Shown: in pieces, positions 6,642 to 11,071 of the stretch
Position numbering within the stretch: position 1 is the stretch's first letter
Layout of the letters: each line of letters starts with the position of its first letter
DNA from: Methanobacteriota archaeon
GTDB lineage: Archaea > Thermoplasmatota > Thermoplasmata > RBG-16-68-12
Direction of reading: 5' to 3'
Length of the DNA: 11,071 nt
Assembly: GCA_005878325.1 (NCBI GenBank)
Contig: VBMR01000120.1
Coordinates: 1-11,071 of the forward strand
Notes under the pieces: generated by a model
The model's database searches: none
Told to the model about the DNA's origin: nothing
Seen by the model: only the letters and a program-made list of their open reading frames with translations
Made by a program: the position numbers and the translations under genes

Positions 6642-6666
6642 GGCGCCCTCGGGTATCGTCGGAGCC

Positions 6667-7410
6667 GTGGTTCCACAGGACCTGTCGAAGCTCCTGACCC
6701 AAGGAGTCGACCTGGAGCAAGAGTTCGAACGGGCCACGCGGACGCTAGAGTCCATCGGCCTGTCCGGCTACGAGGCCCGCGGGTACATCGCGCTCGTCGC
6801 CCACGGCTACGGGAGCGCCGAGACGATCGCGGAGACCGCGAAGATCCCGCGGACGTCCGCGTACAAAGTCCTTCAGAGTCTGTGCCAAAAGGGCTTCGCC
6901 ATCTCGACCCGGGGCCGGCCGACCATCTTCAAACCCGAGGCGCCGAGCAAGGTGAAGGGCCGGGTCGTCGATCACCTGGAAGACACGTTCAGCAAGCTCG
7001 ACCTGCTCCACGAGGTCCTGCGCTCGAAGGGGGAGCCGCAACTCGTCTACACGATCGTCACGAAACCCCGGGTGTTGGAGAAGATCGGCGAGCTAATCGA
7101 CCAAGCCATGGAGACGTGCATCGTGGCCACGCCGACGTTCTCCGAGATCCGAGAGAACCTGGGCAAGAAGATCGACCAGGCGATCGCCCGCGGGATCCGG
7201 TTCACGATCATCACGGAGCCCGGGCAGAAGATCCCGGAAGGGGCCTCCTCCGTCCACCGGAAGGGGCTCATCGCGACGGATGTGATCATCGATGGGGCCT
7301 CCGCGCTGATCGCCGCCCCGGACCTGTCCGCCTGTGGCTACACCGACAATGCCTCCCTGTCGAAGCACCTGGAGAACTTCCTCGAGATCATCATGAACCT
7401 CAAGGAGTGA
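6667..7410 (+). CDS. TrmB-family transcriptional regulator
   Basis: From the GTG at 6667 the product is 247 residues. Residues about 26-90 form the TrmB-type winged helix (LESIGLSGYEARGYIAL, then SAETIAETAKIPRTSAYKVLQ as the helix-turn-helix, and a wing ending in TIFKP). A helix at about 95-121 looks like the dimer coiled coil. The rest (125-247) resembles the phospholipase-D-like middle domain of TrmB proteins (CIVATPTFSEIRENL, RGIRFTIITEP, ATDVIIDGASALIA); the sugar-binding C-terminal domain of classical TrmB is absent, so the ligand need not be a sugar. It is followed after nine bases by a geranylgeranyl reductase, with AAGGAG in its last codons, so the two are likely one transcript. Starts at 6640 (ATG) or 6610 (GTG) are in frame; I prefer 6667 for its TATA spacing. 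Confidence 0.88.
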   Translation: MVPQDLSKLLTQGVDLEQEFERATRTLESIGLSGYEARGYIALVAHGYGSAETIAETAKIPRTSAYKVLQSLCQKGFAISTRGRPTIFKPEAPSKVKGRVVDHLEDTFSKLDLLHEVLRSKGEPQLVYTIVTKPRVLEKIGELIDQAMETCIVATPTFSEIRENLGKKIDQAIARGIRFTIITEPGQKIPEGASSVHRKGLIATDVIIDGASALIAAPDLSACGYTDNASLSKHLENFLEIIMNLKE

Positions 7411-7419
7411 TGCCGAAAC

Positions 7420-8628
7420 GTGGTCACGTCCGCACGCTCCTTCGATGTCGTCGTGATTGGTGCCGGGCCTGCGGGCGGTTACCTCGCGGGGAAGGTCGCG
7501 GCCGCCGGGTACGAGGTGGCCCTCGTGGAGGAGCACCGGGAAGTCGGTGAGCCGATCCAGTGCGGCGGGCTCGTGACGCCGCGGGTCTTCGACTACGTCA
7601 AGTGCAAGGAGACCATCATCGGCTCGGTCCATGGCGCCGAGCTGTACTCGCCATCGGGCCGACGACTCGTCATCGATGGCCACCAGACCGAAGCCGTGGT
7701 CGTCCAGCGGGCCTTGTTCGACCGGGCGATTGCGACGGATGCGGTGCGAAAGGGGGCCCACACGTTCCTAGGAGCGCAGGCCCAGGGTGCGACGAGGGCG
7801 AACGGGGGAGTCGATGTCGTGATCGACCAAGACGGAGCCTCGAAGACGCTTACTTGCAAGATCCTCATCGGGTGCGACGGGGTCCGTTCGAATGTCGCGA
7901 AGTGGTTCAACATCCTGCGTCCGAAGAAGATCATTCCGGGATTCGAGATCGAGATGGTGGGTGTGCGCGGCGACCCCGGGTTAGTCACGCTGTTCATCGG
8001 GAATGAAATCGCGCCCGGATTCTTCGGATGGATCATCCCGAGCGGTGACACGGCGCGGGTGGGCTTGTGCGTCGGCGAAGGGAACGCGTACGCCTACCTG
8101 GAGAGGATGCTCCGGCGGCCCGAGGTCCAGCAGTACACGAAAGGCGCGCAGCCGATCCTCTACATTGCGGGCGGCATCCCGCTTGGGTTCCCGAAGCGGA
8201 CGTACGCGGACAACGTGCTGGTCGTCGGCGATGCCGCGTGGCAAGCCAAGGCGGTCTCTGGAGGCGGCATCTTTACCGCCCTCACGTGTTCGGATCTCGC
8301 CTCGACGACGACGATCCAAGCCCTTGAAGCCCGGGACTATTCCTCGAAGATGTTGCACCGATACCATCGTGCGTGGACGAGGTCGATCGGGAAGGAACTC
8401 CGCAAGGACCTCGCCATCCACGAGAGCTTCTCGAAGCTCACGGATACGCAATTCGAGGAGTTGTTCGACATCTTCGACAACGCCCGGATGCAAGAGCTGA
8501 TCGAGAAGAAGGGCGACATCGACTTCCCCTCCAAGGTCGGATGGGCCCTCATCAAGGAAGACCCTCGGCTCCTGAAATATGTCGGGAAAGCCCTCCGGGC
8601 GATGATCGGGAAGAGCGTCGGGATGTGA
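7420..8628 (+). CDS. Geranylgeranyl reductase family protein (digeranylgeranylglycerophospholipid reductase-like)
   Basis: This 402-residue flavoprotein has the dinucleotide-binding motif IGAGPAG (13-19) with the acidic strand end ALVEE, the conserved family Cys in EPIQCGG (C48), IGCDGVRS (150-157), the substrate-channel motif GFFGWIIPSG (200-209; the family's YxWxFP region) and the second FAD motif VVGDAA (268-273) followed by SGGGIFTAL. Such enzymes reduce the double bonds of the geranylgeranyl chains of archaeal ether lipids. The length is near the family's ~400. The start is the GTG at 7420; AAGGAG at 7402-7407 lies about 13 bases ahead. It follows the TrmB-family gene in one likely operon. 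The exact substrate (lipid, quinone side chain or other polyprenyl) is not fixed by sequence. A paralogue lies at the right edge. Confidence 0.92.
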   Translation: MVTSARSFDVVVIGAGPAGGYLAGKVAAAGYEVALVEEHREVGEPIQCGGLVTPRVFDYVKCKETIIGSVHGAELYSPSGRRLVIDGHQTEAVVVQRALFDRAIATDAVRKGAHTFLGAQAQGATRANGGVDVVIDQDGASKTLTCKILIGCDGVRSNVAKWFNILRPKKIIPGFEIEMVGVRGDPGLVTLFIGNEIAPGFFGWIIPSGDTARVGLCVGEGNAYAYLERMLRRPEVQQYTKGAQPILYIAGGIPLGFPKRTYADNVLVVGDAAWQAKAVSGGGIFTALTCSDLASTTTIQALEARDYSSKMLHRYHRAWTRSIGKELRKDLAIHESFSKLTDTQFEELFDIFDNARMQELIEKKGDIDFPSKVGWALIKEDPRLLKYVGKALRAMIGKSVGM

Positions 8629-8669
8629 GCCCCGGGGCAAGGGTCGGTCCCTCGGGTGGTTCCTTTCGG
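8629..8669. other. Short convergent intergenic gap
   Basis: These 41 bases separate the stop of the plus-strand reductase from the stop of the minus-strand small membrane protein. I see only short T runs (CCTTT, TTTG) on the plus strand and no strong hairpin or poly-T terminator. Confidence 0.3.
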
Positions 8670-8903
8670 TCAGCCCTTGGTTTGAGGCGTAGGGGTTCCC
8701 TCCCCCAGCTGGCTCCGGTAGAGGACAACGGCCAAGAAGACCACGACGAGGAGATCGAGAGTCCCGAGAGCGGCCGAGGTCCACCTTGCGCTTGCAGATG
8801 CAAGCGGGTCCAACGTGTTCCAGACGAGGGCCAAAAACTCAGCCGAGAGTATGATCATGGCGGCCAGGATGAGGGAATCCCTCCACAGCGTCTCCAACTT
8901 CAC
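8670..8903 (-). CDS. Small two-helix membrane protein of unknown function
   Basis: This 77-residue frame starts at a GTG (8901-8903). Two well-formed hydrophobic helices lie at about 9-28 (DSLILAAMIILSAEFLALVW) and 43-62 (SAALGTLDLLVVVFLAVVLY), each ending in charged or polar residues, with a short polar hairpin between and a Pro/Thr-rich tail. This pattern would not be expected from an accidental frame, and no other gene fills the interval. I do not recognise a family. It follows the RNase gene by 62 bases on the same strand and could share its transcript; no clear ribosome binding site is seen. A weak ATTCATTAG upstream (about 8938-8946) might be its own promoter. Confidence 0.6.
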   Translation of the reverse strand: MKLETLWRDSLILAAMIILSAEFLALVWNTLDPLASASARWTSAALGTLDLLVVVFLAVVLYRSQLGEGTPTPQTKG

Positions 8904-8965
8904 TCAACCCGTAGGCGCCGCTCCGAAGCACTTCACGCTAATGAATCTCGGGTCAAACGATCCGA

Positions 8966-10189
8966 CTAGATTGAATGCCATTGCCCTTCTTGGGGCAAAA
9001 GCACCTCGCGTCCTTCGAGTGCGTCCGCAAGGATCTGCCGATTCTCTCCGTGCATCAGGACCACCCGCTGCGGGTCGCAACCGTCGATGAAGCGAACGAG
9101 GTCGTCGTGGCCGGCGTGGGCGCTGAAATCAAACTTCTGCCATTCGCATTTGATGTCCACGGTGACGCCGTACAGGTCGATCACGCCCTCGTCGACGAGC
9201 TTCCGGCCGTTCGTGCCTTCGACCTGGTAGCCGGTCAGGAGAATCGCACTCCGTGAATCCTCGCGAATCCGCTCCAGGTACCGCAAGACGGGCCCGCCAT
9301 CCAGCATGCCGCTGGTCGTGACGATCACCTCCCCCTGGAGGGCACTCTCCGAATCCCGCGGGTTCCGCACCACGTTCACCCGGTGCATCGCCTTTCGGAG
9401 GGCCTTCACGGACCGCAAGTATTCCGGGTTCTCGACGTAGATCGAGTTGACCTTCTTGCCCATCCCATCGAGCCAGACCTCGTGCTGCGCCTTCGCGAGG
9501 GTCAGGATGACGTCCTGGGTCCGGCCGACCGCGAACGAGGGGACGAGCGCGAGGCCGCCCCGGTTCAAGACCTGCTCGATCTTCCGGAGGAAGGCGTGCT
9601 CCGACTTGAGTCGCTCCGGGTGCTGCCGACCCGCGTATGTCGATTCGATAAAGAGCGTGTCACACTTCACCGGTCGAGCGCCCCACACGAGGTCCGTCGT
9701 CAAGGTGTGCAGGTCTCCCGTGAACAGGGTCGTTTCGGTCCCATTCACCTCGAACATCGTCGCGCCCGGGATGTGACCCGCGGGATGGGCGGTCACCTCG
9801 AAGTCCCCGATGTCGACGTTGTCGCGGAAGTCGATCGTCCGGAATCGCCGGCGGGCGTTGCGCAGGTCGCCCTCGTCGAACTGCGCGTCGAAGCTCTCCG
9901 CATCCGCGATCTTCAGGGAATCCTGGAGGAGCAGGTCCGCGACGTCCGCCGTCGGCGGCGTGAGGATCACATCGAGCTCCTGGCGGGCCGTGATCCATGG
10001 GATCATGCCCGTGTGGTCCAGGTGCGCATGGCTCACGAACATTCCATCCACGGGAGGGGCGGGCATCGGATATTGCGGGGGATCCCGGGGCAGGAGCCCG
10101 TAGTCGAACAGGAGGGAGGTGCCCGCGCGCTTCAGGACCATCCCCAAGCGGCCGACCTCGGACGCGCCGCCGAGAAACTGGAAGTCCAT
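8966..10189 (-). CDS. Metallo-beta-lactamase/beta-CASP ribonuclease (aCPSF2-like)
   Basis: The 407-residue product begins MDFQFLGGASEVGRLG and carries the whole beta-CASP active site: HAHLDH (54-59), H139 in HPAGHIPGA, D159 in FTGDLHT, motif A E182 in IESTYAGRQHP, motif B H358 in FSAHAGH and motif C H380 in LMHGE. These bind two zinc ions for cleavage of RNA. The length and the lack of N-terminal KH domains fit the archaeal aCPSF2 group better than aCPSF1 (about 630 residues); an aRNase J-type enzyme is less likely. Members are RNA endo- or exonucleases in mRNA decay or end maturation. The ATG at 10189 lies 27 bases after the upstream reductase stop; no good ribosome binding site is seen, but TTATAG across that stop may be a TATA box for a leaderless mRNA. 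Confidence 0.93.
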   Translation of the reverse strand: MDFQFLGGASEVGRLGMVLKRAGTSLLFDYGLLPRDPPQYPMPAPPVDGMFVSHAHLDHTGMIPWITARQELDVILTPPTADVADLLLQDSLKIADAESFDAQFDEGDLRNARRRFRTIDFRDNVDIGDFEVTAHPAGHIPGATMFEVNGTETTLFTGDLHTLTTDLVWGARPVKCDTLFIESTYAGRQHPERLKSEHAFLRKIEQVLNRGGLALVPSFAVGRTQDVILTLAKAQHEVWLDGMGKKVNSIYVENPEYLRSVKALRKAMHRVNVVRNPRDSESALQGEVIVTTSGMLDGGPVLRYLERIREDSRSAILLTGYQVEGTNGRKLVDEGVIDLYGVTVDIKCEWQKFDFSAHAGHDDLVRFIDGCDPQRVVLMHGENRQILADALEGREVLLPQEGQWHSI

Positions 10190-10216
10190 TCGCTCGCGCG
10201 TCGATGCGGAGGGCGC

Positions 10217-10222
10217 CTATAA
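10217..10222 (-). promoter_or_regulatory. Possible TATA box of the beta-CASP RNase gene
   Basis: TTATAG on the minus strand overlaps the TAG stop of the upstream reductase and lies about 30 bases before the ATG at 10189. The spacing matches the other promoters in the window and the gene lacks a ribosome binding site. It may equally be chance at a stop codon. Confidence 0.35.
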
Positions 10223-11071
10223 GGGCTTCGCGCCGTTCGGGAACCAGAGGCGCTGGCACCGGATCGCGCGGGCCATCCGGCGGCGACCCAGGAGCATCAT
10301 CGCGACCTCCAGGAGTCGGTCGCTCCCGAAGAATCGGTCCGCGAAGCCCTTGATCTTCACGCCTTCCTCGAGGGGACCGCCGATCGCGGCGCGCCACCGC
10401 GATTCGTAGGCGTCCAGGGGCACGCCGTCATGGAGGTGGTCGGCGGCCGTCAGGCCCGCGATCCGCCCGGCAATCATCGCGAGGTTGTTGCCTCCGCCGT
10501 TCGTCGCCATGACCATGCCAGCGGCGTCCCCGACGAGCATCACGTTGTCCTTCACCGTGCGGGGCGGGGGGCCGAGGACGGGCACGAAGCCGCCGGTCGC
10601 CTTGCCAGGCTCGAGTCCACGGGAGGCGACGAACCGGTCGAACAGGGCGCGGAGGTTCCCGCGGAAGTGCTGCCACGTCCCCAAGCCGACGTTCGCGCAT
10701 CCCGCCTTCGGGATGATCCAAGCATATCCACCGGGCGCGAGGTTCCCGAAGAACATGTCCGTCGCGGTGCCGAAATCCCCGCGGGCCGTCGCGCTCATCG
10801 CGGGGGCCGACACGGGCCACTCCAAGCCGACGGACTTCGCCACGGTCGACCGCGGACCGTCGCACCCCACGATCACCTTCCCCTGAAATGTCCCGCGGTT
10901 CGTCTCGACCTCTTGGCCTCGGACCCGCTGCACGGTCGTCTCCGTGAGGAGCTCCGCGCCCTCGTGGACCGCCTGGGCCACAATGCCCTGGTCCATCCGA
11001 TCGCGGCGGACCGTGAAGCCACGGAACGGCACGTCATACCGTCGGCCCTTCGGGGACCAGATCCGGATGAC
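10217..11071 (-). CDS. Second geranylgeranyl reductase family protein, partial (N-terminus beyond right edge)
   Basis: The frame is open to the right edge and gives 284 residues before a TAG at 10217. The first visible residues (IRIWSPKGRRYDVPFRGFTV) match the region of this family that follows the N-terminal FAD motif, so the true start is off the window; the GTG at 11032 is internal. Seen: IVGCDGPRSTVAKS, the channel motif GGYAWIIPKAG and the second FAD motif MLVGDAAGMVMATNGGG, followed by a helical C-terminal region. It is an FAD-dependent reductase of isoprenoid chains and a paralogue of the reductase at 7420-8628. It lies just ahead of the beta-CASP RNase on the same strand (27-base gap). 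Its GDAAGM...NGGG stretch is closer to archaeal lipid reductases than the GDAAWQ of the first copy, so this one may be the housekeeping enzyme; that is inference. Confidence 0.92.
   Translation of the reverse strand, partial: VIRIWSPKGRRYDVPFRGFTVRRDRMDQGIVAQAVHEGAELLTETTVQRVRGQEVETNRGTFQGKVIVGCDGPRSTVAKSVGLEWPVSAPAMSATARGDFGTATDMFFGNLAPGGYAWIIPKAGCANVGLGTWQHFRGNLRALFDRFVASRGLEPGKATGGFVPVLGPPPRTVKDNVMLVGDAAGMVMATNGGGNNLAMIAGRIAGLTAADHLHDGVPLDAYESRWRAAIGGPLEEGVKIKGFADRFFGSDRLLEVAMMLLGRRRMARAIRCQRLWFPNGAKPL

Noticed and set aside
8640..8656. A short AGGG...CCCT dyad after the reductase stop, as a terminator
   Set aside because: The stem is only about four base pairs and no T tract follows; archaeal terminators rely on T runs, and this is no better than chance.
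9383..10222. A 279-residue plus-strand frame
   Set aside because: It is antisense to the beta-CASP RNase, whose full set of catalytic motifs is on the minus strand.
1..11071. Mobile elements, CRISPR arrays, tRNA or rRNA genes
   Set aside because: I looked for direct repeats, transposase-like frames and cloverleaf patterns on both strands and found none; the window is almost fully taken up by the genes listed.

Overview
The window is a gene-dense stretch of a GC-rich archaeal chromosome. The domain is set by rpL39e, rpL31e, rpS19e, aIF6 and a PDCD5-type protein, by two geranylgeranyl reductases for ether lipids, and by promoters of the TATA-box type. A DUF835 membrane protein, a TrmB-type regulator and near-leaderless promoters point to a euryarchaeon, probably a GC-rich member of the Thermoplasmata. 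That placement is inference; a marker-gene tree would settle it.

Layout. From 882 down to the left edge lies a DUF373 membrane protein, cut by the edge. From 2858 down to 964 lies a compact minus-strand ribosomal operon, rps19e - PDCD5 - rpl39e - rpl31e - aIF6, with gaps of only 3 to 9 bases. Upstream on the same strand is a GNAT acetyltransferase (2935-3456). Divergent from it is ubiX (3545-4111). Facing ubiX tail to tail, 6 bases away, is a large signal-peptide membrane protein with a jelly-roll-like outer domain and inner RING-like, zinc-ribbon and DUF835 domains (4118-6577). Divergent from that is a TrmB-family regulator followed after 9 bases by a geranylgeranyl reductase (6667-8628). 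A small two-helix membrane protein (8670-8903), a beta-CASP RNase (8966-10189) and the C-terminal part of a second geranylgeranyl reductase (from the right edge to 10217) fill the rest on the minus strand.

How the parts fit. The left half is translation machinery. The right half leans to membrane biology: two lipid-saturating reductases, one paired with its own candidate regulator, and UbiX, whose prenyl-FMN serves UbiD-type decarboxylases, including the one in the archaeal mevalonate route to isoprenoids. The RING-like/DUF835 receptor-like protein shares a divergent promoter region with the TrmB regulator, which makes a sensor-regulator-lipid module a reasonable but untested idea.

Several transcription-unit starts carry TATA-like elements about 28-32 bases before the start codon, implying leaderless or nearly leaderless mRNAs. 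No tRNA, rRNA, CRISPR array, insertion sequence or long repeat was seen, and no gene-free stretch exceeds 300 bases.
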